From positions 1 through 64,000 of the forward strand of contig JAGTXO010000011.1 of assembly GCA_019448385.1 (NCBI GenBank): a DNA stretch of 64,000 nt, written 5' to 3'. A program made the translations under genes and the position numbers. The notes under the pieces are model-generated. The model saw only the letters and a list, made by a program, of their open reading frames with translations. It searched no databases and was not told the DNA's origin. Each line of letters opens with the position of its first letter. The stretch's first letter is position 1. Of the stretch, positions 51,928 through 62,900 are shown piece after piece. The DNA comes from Diacronema lutheri (lineage: Eukaryota; Haptophyta; Pavlovophyceae; Pavlovales; Pavlovaceae).

Positions 51928-52283
51928 GCGACGCGCAGCGGGATGACGATAAGCTCGTACGTGAGCGCGGGCGTGCGCAGGAGCGTGGCATGGCGGCGGA
52001 GGCGCGCGCCAAGCGTAGCGGGCGTGGTTGTCGCCACCTCCTCGCCTTGCGCGCCGCGCGCCTCGTGTGCCTCGCGCACGTAGACGGTCGGCCACGTGAC
52101 ACGCTGCGCGGCCGCGCGATGCCGCTTGCCATCGCGCAGGATGCCTGTGATCGTCGCGGCGCGCTTGGCTCGGCGCGTGCCGAGGGCGCGCACGGTCTCA
52201 TACGCGCCGAGGAGCGCGCGTCGCGCGCGCGTCGCCGCGCCGCTTGATCCTGTCGCGACGACGTGGATGTCGTTTTGCGACAT
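41855..52283 (-). CDS. giant tandem two-channel protein (2 x channel-CNBD-ankyrin), copy 1
   Basis: Nine exons (51356-52283, 49576-51145, 45150-49330, 44922-45034, 44216-44728, 43941-44085, 43597-43772, 42156-43460, 41855-42028) join in frame to give 3,034 residues from the ATG at 52283. Module 1 has six membrane helices with pore C-G-L-G-Y-S-D (322-328), a cyclic-nucleotide-binding domain (about 455-560, G-E-V-A-F-F-L-S-I-A-Q-P-Y-T-L-A-A), and six to eight ankyrin repeats (about 610-920). A linker of more than 1,000 residues, Ser/Ala/Glu-rich, follows. Module 2 has S1-S6 (M-V-S-M-D-V-L-L-L-P-L..., pore T-T-V-G-G-M-P-P, 2239-2246), a second CNBD (about 2350-2480, F-G-E-T-L-G-D-V-P-F), a Ser-rich exon, and ankyrin repeats (about 2560-2830) ending in a coiled coil. 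Each half resembles plant AKT-type channels. Exon 6 ends in a GC, not GT, donor. Function: probably a plasma-membrane cation channel. Confidence 0.8.
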
Positions 52284-52378
52284 AGCTGGATCACAGAGAA
52301 TCAGAGGATTTCGTCGGGCACTCAGCAATCAGTCGAAGCTATACATTTGCGAATATCCCCCTTTCTAACAATAGTATT
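52284..52378 (-). promoter_or_regulatory. upstream region of channel copy 1
   Basis: 95 AT-richer bases between the channel start codon and the transposon-like element (AGCTATACATTTGCG, TTTCTAACAATAGTATT). Any promoter must lie here or within the element, so the insertion has probably replaced or displaced upstream control sequences. Confidence 0.45.
52373..52378. repeat. target-site duplication, left copy (AGTATT)
   Basis: Six bases directly outside the left TIR, repeated at 53647-53652 directly outside the right TIR. Confidence 0.75.
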
Positions 52379-53646
52379 AACGGCGCTTACGTCAGGACAG
52401 CGGGGTCAGCACCAGCTGCGGGGGAATCGAGAAGCCACCAATGTCGTCGATGAAGTACGCGTGTAAGAGCCGAGTTGGCACCTTATCCAAACATTTTTAA
52501 ATTTGTTGACATTGGGAGTGCGTATGCGGACGCTGAGGTCTTTGGCGGGAGCATGCCGACTGGCGGGAACATTTGAAATTCTCGGCGAGCACCCCTGTCT
52601 GCGCGTGCCGCTGCTGCACCGTGTGCGGGGAGCGACGTGCCACGCGGCTCTGCGCACGTACAATTGCATCGTTTATTCGATGTCCAAGGCGGCCGGCCTG
52701 CGCGACCCGCGGCCCGCCTGCTGCGCGACGATGCTGGGTGGGCAGCCGCGATCCGCGAGACTGCGACCCCATCAGGGTGCTTTTTGCCCTCTCCCCCCGT
52801 TGATGAACCGCAGCGAATTCAAGAAGGAGTGCAAGTCCGACCGCGCTCTCAAGCCCTACTTGCCACCAGAGCGAGTAAGAGGAGAACGTCAAGGAGCTCG
52901 ACAACGATCACAACCGAGTGGTCGGCGGCGCGCACGTGCCACGCTGGCCGAGCCCACCGGAGGGCACCGTGCCAGCGGCGGAGCAGAACGCGTACAACCG
53001 GCGCGTGTCTGCATTCGACATGAACGCGAAGAACAACCTAAAGGCGGAGCTGGACCACAAGGTGATCAAGCTGAGGGCGGAGTACGGCAACATGTCCGAC
53101 AAGGCCATGGACGTATATACCGCTATCGTGAGAAGAGAGACGAGAGACCTAGAGGGCTACAGATGCAGTGGGGATGTCGACGAGCACCCAGTAGTTGTGG
53201 CGCGCACACACGATCTGATCGAGCGATGTGAGCAGGTCGTCGAACGGGGGGCGGCAGGTCCATCGCACTCGTACGTGATGAGGAAGTTGACAAAGAATCT
53301 GGTCAAGGTAAGGGTTTGGTTTAGGTTTCTGGGTCTGCTCAGCATGACAAGCTGTCATGTTGCGCCCGAGCGGAGAGAGCCAACTCCGTCACAAACTTAG
53401 TCCGACGACGTACAGCCGGCTACTAAAACGCAACATGTACGGACTCGGGTCGTATACGGAACGGACTTGCAGGGGTGAAAGGAGGGGAAAAGGGGAGGGG
53501 GGGGGGGGGGGGGGAGCTAGCCTCTCAACGGACTCGGCCGGCCGGCCGCGAGAACGGCTGTGTATTGGTACGGATCGACGACATTGGTGGCTACTCGATT
53601 CCCCCGCAGCTGGTGCTGACCCCGCTGTCCTGATGTAAGCGCCGTT
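52379..53646. mobile_element. 1,268-bp transposon-like element with 73-bp TIRs
   Basis: The terminal inverted repeats 52379-52451 and 53574-53646 (start AACGGCGCTTAC) match at 71 of 73 positions. The element is flanked on both sides by AGTATT (52373-52378 and 53647-53652), a 6-bp target-site duplication. The interior is less GC-rich than the host and contains a poly-G tract (about 53500-53516). It carries a broken reading frame but no transposase motif that I recognise. It is thus a non-autonomous DNA transposon or MITE-like element. Superfamily is uncertain; a 6-bp duplication is known for a few groups (for example IS3EU, Dada, Polinton-type). Confidence 0.85.
52803..53299 (+). pseudogene. 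broken reading frame inside the transposon-like element
   Basis: From an ATG at 52803 the frame reads S-E-F-K-K-E-C-K-S-D-R-A-L-K-P-Y-L-P-P-E. It is then displaced by one base and continues E-N-V-K-E-L-D-N-D-H-N...V-P-R-W-P-S-P-P-E-G-T-V...N-N-L-K-A-E-L-D-H-K-V-I-K-L. It uses fewer G/C-ending codons than host genes and looks like real, charged, helical protein, but I recognise no family. The displacement point (GAGCGA/GTAAGAG) and a later GTCAAG/GTAAGG look like ordinary GTAAG splice donors, unlike the GTGCG of neighbouring genes. It could be a captured gene fragment or a decayed element gene. Confidence 0.4.
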
Positions 53647-53652
53647 AGTATT
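53647..53652. repeat. target-site duplication, right copy (AGTATT)
   Basis: Six bases directly outside the right TIR, identical to 52373-52378. Confidence 0.75.
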
Positions 53653-53921
53653 GGTACGGATACGAGATTCAACAAACATAAAAAAAAACCCGGGTTTTAC
53701 GTCGCGACATGCGTCTGAATCTACGTGCCAATCACCTGGGGAGGCAGCGACGCGCCCGCGGCGACGTTGAATGCGCACGATTCCGAAAAGTCAAAGTGAT
53801 GCGTTAGCTCGCCGCTCTCGTATAGAAGATGACAGCACAGATTAAACTCGGATTGAACGTGGCTGGCTTCGGTGAATCGCCGTCGCGCCATTATCGGGCA
53901 TTGCACCTGTCGTCCATGACA
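53653..53921. other. spacer between the element and channel copy 2
   Basis: About 270 bases, lower in GC, including AAAAAAAACCCGGGTTTT (about 53682-53699). Homology to the 3' flank of copy 1 starts only near 53907. No gene seen. Confidence 0.5.
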
Positions 53922-56900
53922 TCAATACATCACGCGCGATCGCGTGGTTGTCACGGCCTGGTCCGCAGTTGAGGCGCCAGCGTCGCTCGTAGCCAGGGCG
54001 GCCTGCGGCCGGCGAAAGGAGATCTCGGCGAGGCGGCTGATCGGGTTGCGCCGGATCTCGCGCTGCGCATCGTGGTGCGCGAGCAACGACGCGATCTGGC
54101 GCCGTGGCGCGCAGGGTCGAGGGAACGGCCGGGCGATCGAAGGCGAGCGCAGGTGTGAGCGATCGCCTCGGCACTGCGCTGCCTGCGGCGCCTGCAGAGC
54201 CATGCGCGAGGCGCGCGCGCGCGCGCGTACCCCTTTGCGAAGCTCGAGCATCGCCTCGCGCGCCATGTCGTCCAAGCCGTCGAGCCAGCGCTCGACCATC
54301 GGCTCAATGTCGAGCGCCACGTGCTCGTGCTGCTGCCGCTGCCGCTCCGCAAAGTCGCGGATCTGCTCCCACAGCTCGGGCCGCTCGTCGGCGAGCACGA
54401 CGCCATGCGCCTCCTCCGCCCGTGCCGCGTCGTCGATGGCCTCGCGCATCGAGCGCACGTCGGCGATCTGCTCGTGAAGCCATTCGCACAGGATGCGCGC
54501 GTCGCGAAGCAACTGCTCCGTCTCTGCCATCTGCGCGGCCACCTCGGCGAGCCGCTTCTCCTCCTGCCCTGCGTTGCGGAACGGCTGCGCGGCCGTGCGG
54601 TTGGTGCGCGAGCCGAGCCCGCCGCGCCGGGAGCGGAGGAGCGTGCTGAGCACCTTGGTCTCGTCGTCCTTTTCCGTGCGCAGCGCGTCGTCGAGTGGCG
54701 TCGCGCCGTACACGTCCTCCGCGCTCAAGTTGACGCCCTCCTGCTCGAGCAGGAACTGCATAGCCGAGACGCGCTTGCACGACGCGGCGAGGTGCAGCGG
54801 CGTGCGCATGTAATCGTCCGCCACGTTCACCGAGCAGCGCGCGCGAACGAGGCGCGCGAGCTGCACCATGTCGCCATCGAACACGGCATGGTTGAGGCTC
54901 ATCGCCATGTCGAGCGAGCACAGCTCGCCGCCATGCTCGAGCAGCAGCTGCAGTACCGCGTCGTGCCGCGCGCGCACGCTCTCGTCGAGCGGGCTCACGC
55001 CGTGCGCGTCCTTGGCGTTGACCGACGCGCCGCCCTCAAGCAGCGTGCGCACGCTCTCTACGTGGCCCGACGCGGCGGCGACGTGCAGCGCCGTGCGCTC
55101 CTCGAACGGCGTCGCCGCATTCAAGTCGCAGCCGTGCTCTGCGAGCGTGCGCAGCCGCGCGGCGCCGTCCGCCTCTGCGGCGGCAGCGCACAGCTCGGCC
55201 GACATGTCCGCCGGCCCGCGCATCCCTCCCACTTTGGCGAGCAGCGCGGCGGCGGTCGCCTGGCCGGCGCGCAGCGCGGCAACGAGCGGCGTCGCGCCGT
55301 GCGCATCGACCACATTCACGTCCGCGCGACTTGCGACGAGGAGCTCGATCACGCTGACGCTGCCCGAGCACGCGGCAAGGTGAAGCGCGCTGCGGCCGTT
55401 CGCATCGACCGCGTGCACGTCGCTCGCCGGCCCGTTGAGGAGCGCGCGCACCTTGCCCACTTCGCCCTTGACGCAGGCAAAGCAAAGGCGCATGTGCAGC
55501 AGCTCGGCGCGACGCCGCTTGGCGGATGAGAGGATCTGCGCGGCGGGCGGGCGGGTGTGCGTTCGCATCACGAGCAGAGAAGACGAAGGACGGAGGAAGA
55601 AGGGCTGAGCACAGGGGGCGGCGGGGACGCATGCACGCTGCACGCTGTAGACCGTGCAGTAGCGAACGCACCACTTGCAGCCGAGAAGCACTATCGGCGG
55701 CGAGGGCGCTTGTTGCGGACGCTGCCGCAGACCCCAACGCACTGCCGCCGGCCAGCTCGGAGTCGGCGTCCATCCGCGAGCGACCTGACATCACCGAGCC
55801 GCCTGCCGAGTTCGAGCGCGAAGACTTGAGGTTTGAGCGAGAGGTCACTGCGTGCAAACGAAAACGCGCCCCGATGACGCATAGCAACGCGCAGCGCATT
55901 GCGCACAGGAGGTGAGAGTGCGCGCGCATCGCATCGCATGCATGCTCGCAATATGCACGGAGATGCTGGTGCCGCACAAACGGCGCGTTTGCGAGGACGA
56001 TCGATCAGCGCGCACCTTCGTGCTGATGGATGGCGTTCTCCATCACGATGTCGTGCATGCCAGGAAAGGTCTTAAGCAAGTCAACGTACCCCGCCGACAG
56101 GAGCACAAACATGCGCGTCTCCACGTCCGGTGCTGCGCGCGCGTTGTGCACGTGCCGAACCTGGAGCGCGCCGGTTCGCGGTGGGACTCGTGAGCGCGCG
56201 AGACTGGGCGCGTGCGAATGCGCGCGCATTGGGCAGTGCCTCGCACGCGCTGAGACGCAGCGTGCCCCAATTGCAGCTGCGCCCCCACCTGAAAGACGAA
56301 CGGCACGTCGCCGAGCGTTTCGCCAAAGCTGCGCGTTTCGGTGATCGATGCCTCCTCGCCTGGCTGGTGATCGTCGTACAGCTCGATCACGCCGGATGCG
56401 ACGAAGATGAGCTCCTTGCACGCCTCAGCCGTGCGGAAGATGACCGACTCGGCCTCGGGCGTGCGCTCTTGCAGCAGCGACGACAGCCGGTCAACGAAGC
56501 CGGCCGAGCAGCCGCGCAAGATGCGCGCCGCCTCGATGACGGCGCGGTTGGTGTGCTTGCTCACCTCGATCTGCACCTCCATCGGCAGCCCGCGGTAGAT
56601 CACGTCGGCGGGCACCGCCGAGAGCGACGTCGACTTGAAGCGCTGCTGGAAGAAGCGCGTGAGCCGCTGCTTGAGCTCCTTCGGCACACGGATATGCCGC
56701 ACGTAGCCCTGCACGAGCTCGAGCTGCGCGCGCTTGGCGATGATCTCGTCGTCCTGCTTCATCACGAGCGACGACAGATTGCCAACGATGACTGCGTACA
56801 CCTGCAGCGCGCACGAGACAGCGGAAGGCAGCGAGCGACACGCGTCAGCGCACACCGTGCGCGTCACGAGACGAACGGACGGCTCTCGCACAGTACGCTC

Positions 56901-59900
56901 GTCACCACGAGCACGCAGCCGCGCGTGCGACCATGTGCGGTTGTGAGCGTAGCACGTGCAGCGCTGGCACAGGCGCGCAGACGAGCGCACGCACCGTCAT
57001 CGACACGAGCATGATGAAGATCTGGAGCGCAAACTCAGCGATGTTGGACGGCGGCATCCCGCCGACCGTCGTCACCAGGCTGACCGTCTGGAAGTAGCTC
57101 ACGAGGTCTGGGCGCGCGCAAGGATAAGCGAGCGTGCGCAGTGCGCCGCGCGTGAGCAATGCCGTGCGTAACCGGTGATGCACGCACGGCTGCGCGGTCG
57201 GCGCGCGCAGACGGTCGCGCACAGTGGTCGAGGACAATTGTCTCTGCCTGCCGAGAGTCGAGCCGTCTCGCATTGACCTCCATCCGCCTGATCTCGTACA
57301 GCTCGGCCCACGTCTCGTACGTCAAATCGCGCACGAACTCTGCGTATCCGAACAGATCCATCACCGTGGCGAGCAGGTGCAGCGTGAGCAAGAAGATGAA
57401 CATGGTCGAAAGCATGCCAGAGAAAAGGTCCTCGTCGTCGATCGACGCAAGCCACTCGCGGTAGCGGCGGTAGCAGTATCGCGCGTTGAGAACGCGCGGC
57501 AGCCGGCTGGCGTAGAACTGCATCGGCGTCACGCCCACGGTCATGAGCACCAGGTTGAGCGGGAAGGCGGCGAGCATGTCCATCACGCAGTTGCCCGCGA
57601 GGTAGGCTTTGCGGCACGCGTGAGGATCGGTGACCTCGACCGACTTTTCGTTGACAAAAGAGACGAAGAAGGAGCCGGCAATGCGAACGACGTATAAGGC
57701 GTCAAAGGCGATCCGAGCGGCCTGCAGCCAGAGCATGGTCTCCGTTTGGCGGATGAAGACAAGCTCGAGCGGCAACAGGAGCACGTCCATGCTCACCATG
57801 AGCAAAAAGCATGCGTGCGCCGCACGATAGCCGCGCGACTTCACAGACGCGATGTACCACGGCTTCGTCGACGCCCCGAGCAGCCCGGCATCACGCGCGG
57901 CATCGTCTTGGCGCGCGAGCGCTGATGCATCGCCAACACCCTTCCATGCGTTATTCGCGATGCCCGCTGTGACTGCATCGCGGAGCGCGCGCTCGACTGA
58001 CAGCCACGTGACCGGCTCGCGCGACAAGAGCGAACGACGTGCCATGCGCCGCTCCTGGTCGTCCTCGCCGTCGATTGCGAGCTCGAGCTCGAGACGCGAG
58101 GCAAACACATCAGCGAGCATGTGCGCCGTCGCGTCCGGAGGCACAACGACGGCCTGCGCGATGATCGCGAGCAGCGCTCCCGCACGCACGGCCTCGCCGC
58201 GCAAAAGCCGGCCAGAGTCGAGGCGTACCGCCAGCCGGTCAGCAATGCCCGTCAGCGCCTCAGCTGACCAGAGGCTCGCGTCGAGCGCCTCGAGCAACGA
58301 GGCCACGCGCTCCGTGGTAAGCAGCCGCGCGCCGTCTGGGGCCGAAGCGCCAGTCGCCTCATCAGCAGCGGGCGACGGCTCGACGACGCCATCCTTGGAG
58401 AGCCCGTTGTGCGTCCCGGGCGGGTTCTTGAGGTGCAGGTTGAGAGCAGGCATCGCTGGCGAGCCTTGCGCAGCTCCTGCCGCGCTGTGCGCCGCTGCAC
58501 TCGCCTCCTCCTCCTCCGCGTCTGCCGTCGTCGAGAGGATCCACGCGGCGACCGCCGGGAAGAAGTGCGCCTCGCTTAGCAGCGCGCGCTTGGCGCGCCT
58601 TGCCAGCCGCGCAGCATCTTCGCCGCCTCCGAGCGCGACGCGAGCGTGCTGCGCAGGCATCGCGGGCGAAGCGACAGCTGGCGGCGCATGTGGCTGCTGG
58701 CTGCGTCCCACAGTCGGACTCGCACTTGTCGAGAGGCTGCAGGAGCGATGCGCGTGCGGATTGCCCATTGGAGAGCTGGCCTCGACGGACGGCTCGATCG
58801 AGGGCGTGCGTGACGTTACCGCCAGATCACGCGAGACGTCGGCCGAGCGTGGACGAGGCGCGGAGGCGGGTTTCTCGCTCGTGTTCAGCGAACCAGCTGA
58901 GTGTCGGCCGCGGCGCGAGCGACGGTTGGCGAGGTGGCCCGAGCTCGCGTCGAGTGCGCGTGTGGAGATCGCCGCCAAGCTACCAACGAGGCGTTGCGAC
59001 ATGCTGACCGCCAAAGTGCCCTCGCACGTGCCAGTCGTCGTCTCGAACAACGGCGGCGCATCTTCGGCGTCCGCGGTGGCCGTGGCTGCAACTCCGCCAA
59101 CGGCTTGGCAAGCCTCGCGTTCGTCGCTGCTTTCGGCATTCGCGCTTGGCCGCGACCGCTCGGACGTCGACCGCGCGCCTGAAGCATGCTTGTCCTTGCG
59201 AGCCCGCGTATGCCAGGTGCGCCGCTCTGCCTGGCGCTCGGCGCCCTCGCCCTCGCGATCCGCGAGCGGCGCGCCAAGTGCGATCGCCGCGTGGTGCAAG
59301 TGCTCGTACAGCGCGGCGATCTGCTGCGAGCCGCTCTCGCCCAGCTGCAACCGCAGCCGGCGCACGTCACTCAGCCGCACCTGCGCAGGCGTGTCCTCGC
59401 GCGCAGGCCGCTTTTCATTGCCCGCAAATGCGCCGGAGCTAGCCGCGTCAAAGTCGAAGACGGCGAGCAGCTGGTGGAACACGACCGCCGTGCGCTGCAC
59501 AGCGGTGCGCACGCGCTTCTCCGCTGCATTGGCTGCAGCCGCCGCCTCGGCTTCGCGCTGCTGGGCAGACGCGACGATCGTCGGGATCGGCGATGCGCGC
59601 GGCTGGTGGGAGAAGCGAGCAAGACGAGTCGGAACGGAAGGCAGCACGAGGGTGTCCGAAGCGCGTCTGTGTGAAGTCAACGACAAGCGGCGGCGCATCA
59701 AGTGCGACGGCGACGACGCCGGCGGTAATGCTTCAGGCTCGCTGCCCATCGCAGGAGCGTCGAGAATGCGGACCGATGCGCGCGGCCAGCTGCGCAGCGA
59801 CTGCGAAGCGCTGATCGCGACAGTGCTCGACTGCACGGACCGTGGGCGAATACACTCTGTCGAGGGTGCTGCTGCAAGCCCTCGAAGCGACGTGTCCCGA

Positions 59901-62900
59901 GAGAAGGCCGAAAGCTCGGTGTCGCCGCTGCGCACGAGCGAGCGCACAAAGGTGCGGCTGGTAAAGAAGATGGAGAACCCGAGCTGCGAGACGAACACGG
60001 GCGCAGTGGTTGGCAGCATAAAGTCGTTGGATGGTGCGGCGTTCATTTGTGATGCGCGCGCGTCCGCCTCGCTTGGCGGCGTGCGTCGAGGCATCTCTGC
60101 GCTAGCCGCGCCGACAACCTTGTTGTTGCGCTTGAGCAGGCTCCTGCGGCGTGCCTCCATCGCACGCGTGCGCGAGTCGAGCGGGTTGCTCGCGCGCCGG
60201 GCGAGTAGGCCGAGCTCAAAGAGCGCCTCCGCGTCAACTGTGCGGGCGGTACGTTGCGGTAGTGCTGCTGCGCCGTCCGCTGCTGCGCTTGATGCGCTTG
60301 CGTGCGACTTGTGCGCATGCACGCTGCCAGACACTTCCCGCGAGTGCACGCCACTGCCCAAAGCGCGGCGCTGCCAGCGGGAAGCGCGCTCGAGATCAGT
60401 TTGGCCTGCGCCTTCGACGTCCTGGTCATCGTTGCCAAGCTGCGGCTGCATATCGATGCGCATGCCCATACCGTGCGGGCCAGTCGGCGTCGTGCCGAGC
60501 GTGTGCGCGAGCTGCGCGTAGATCTCGTCAAGCGTGCGCTCGGCGTCGTCTGGCGCAAAGCCGAGGTCGCCCACGAGGAGAGCAAGCATGGCGGCGTGCT
60601 CGTCGTCGCGCCGGCGCTGCTCGGCGTCGAGCGGGCGCTGGTCGCCTGAGGTTGCGCTCTTGTCGTCGTTGAGATTCGCGTCCGCCGTGGACTGTGCGGC
60701 CGCCGCGGCGAGCCGCTCGCCAAAGAGGCGCTTGAGCAGCAGCAGGCCCTCCTCCGCGCTCGGCAGCTGCAGCGTGACGCGCGTGAAGCGCCGTGCCGCA
60801 AGCGCCGCGTGCTTCTCGCTCTCCTCGTCGGAAGCGGTCGCCTCGCCAGATGGCGTCACGGTGCCGCGCGCATCCGAGTCGGAGCCGTCTGATGAGCACT
60901 GCGAGCTGATGTCCGAGTCCGTCTCGTCGTCATCCGCGCCGTACGAGTCGATCCACCGGTCCGCCACACCGCGCTGCAGCGTGCGTGCGAGCGCCGCGCG
61001 CTCGCGCACGACGCGGTCTAGCATCGTCGCGGACTCCTTGAGCGCAATCTCCAACTCACGATGGATGCGCATCTTGTGCGCGAGCGCGTCCTTGCGCGCC
61101 TGCATGCGCCTGCGGACCTCGGCCATAACGGCGTACATATCGAGCGAGCGCGCATTGGCAAGGCGCAAGCTCAGCTCGGCCGACTGCGCGAGTTGTGCCG
61201 GCAGATTGGCGCCGTTGTGTGTGAGAAGCGCGGCAAGCTCGGGCGTCGTCTCGAGCGCATCGACGAGCGGCGTGCGGCCCCACCGGTCGGCCATCTCGAC
61301 GTCCATCAGCGCAGCGACGAGCAAGAAGACGGTCGAGATCGAGCCGGACACGGCGGCGTAGTGCAGGCCCGTGCGCCCGTCGTAGTGCGGCATCGCCACG
61401 CACCTGCATATGGCGCGAGCATCGCCGTGCGGACAAGGGGTGTCAGGGCAGAAGAGCACGGCGCGACAATCGCGGCCAGCGCGGCCAGGGCGTGAGACGA
61501 GCGCGGCACAAGGGGCTCGCGCAGCATCGACGGCGGCACATGAGGAGCTGACAGCAAAGGGGCTCATGACACGGCGCACGAGGTGGAAGCGCGCGCGCAG
61601 AAGGCCAAGGGGTGCGCTGTGGCCGCGCTGCCGCATGGCGCGACGCACGCGTCGACGATCGTGACGCCCATGTCGAGCATGAACTGCACGCTGTCAACGT
61701 CGGCGCGCTTGGCCGCGGCGCGGATCAGCGGCGCGAGCCGCCGCTTGTCAGGCCGCGCCGACGAGCGCATGAGCAGCTGGATGACGAGCGTGCTATGCGC
61801 ATCGATCGCGTCGTCGAGCGGCGTGCGGCCCCACCGGTCCTGCGCATTCACCTCGGCGAGCGAGGAGATGAGCAGCTTCGCGACGAGGTCGTTGCCAGCG
61901 GCGGCGGAGATATGCAGCGCCGACCGCCGGTCGTGGTCGACGGCGCTCACCGGGATCCCGAGCGAGAGGAGCAGCGCGATCTCGTCCATGTCACCGCGCC
62001 GCACGGCGCCGTGCAGGCGCGACGCCGGGTGCGAGAGCTCAAGCCGCGCGCCCTTGGCCTTGAGCAGCGCGGCGACGGCCGCCTGCTTGCGGTCGACGGC
62101 GACCTCGAGCGGCGTCGAGCTCCACCGATCGCGCTGCTCCATGTCCGCGCCGAGCTCGATCAGCAGCGCCGCCGCCTGCACATGCCCGACGGCTGCGGCG
62201 ACGTGGAGCGCGCTGCGACCGTCGTACGTGCCCACGTTCGGGTCGAGCCCGCGCTCGATGAGTGTGCGGATGGTGTCAAGGTCGCCAGCGGGCACGGCGG
62301 CGGCAATCTGCGCGACGCGCTCCTCGTTGCGCTCGGTGATCACCAGCCGGATCGACTCGCGCAGCCGCTCAAAGTCCTCCTGCTCGTCGCGGTCGCGGCT
62401 GCCATCGGCGAGCGCTGCAGCCGCGGTGGCATGGTCCTGCCCGCTCTTGTCGAGCCCGTACTTGCGCAGGATCGTGCGCACGACCGTGTCGACCTGCTCG
62501 GGGTACGAGAGCGCGATCTCCTCAAACGATGCAGTCGTCACGTACACGAGCGTCACCTCGCTGCGCGCGCTCGCCGCGAGCGTGTACGGCTGCGCGATGC
62601 TGAGGAAGAAGGCCACTTCGCCGACGATCTGCCCGGGGCCGAGGTCGGCGCGCACGTCCGGGAAGCTCTGCTTGTCGCGGCCGGTCACGCAGAGGATGCC
62701 GTCAACGCACCAGCTGAGCTCGAGCGCGCCGTCGCCGCGGCGAAAGAGCGCCTGCCGCGGCGGCAAGAAGCGTTCGCGCAGCTGGAGCGCGAGCGCGTTA
62801 AGAAACTGCGGCACGCAGCCGAAGAAGGCCCACGTCGCGCCTATCTCGCGTCGGTACTGCTCGGTCGCCACCTCGGTCTGCAGCGTGCGCGGCATTTGCG

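Noticed and set aside
52379-53646. Remnant of a virus or Polinton-type element, suggested by the 6-bp duplication
   Set aside because: At 1.27 kb with no capsid, polymerase, integrase or ATPase motif visible, there is nothing to support this. A small non-autonomous transposon is the simpler reading.
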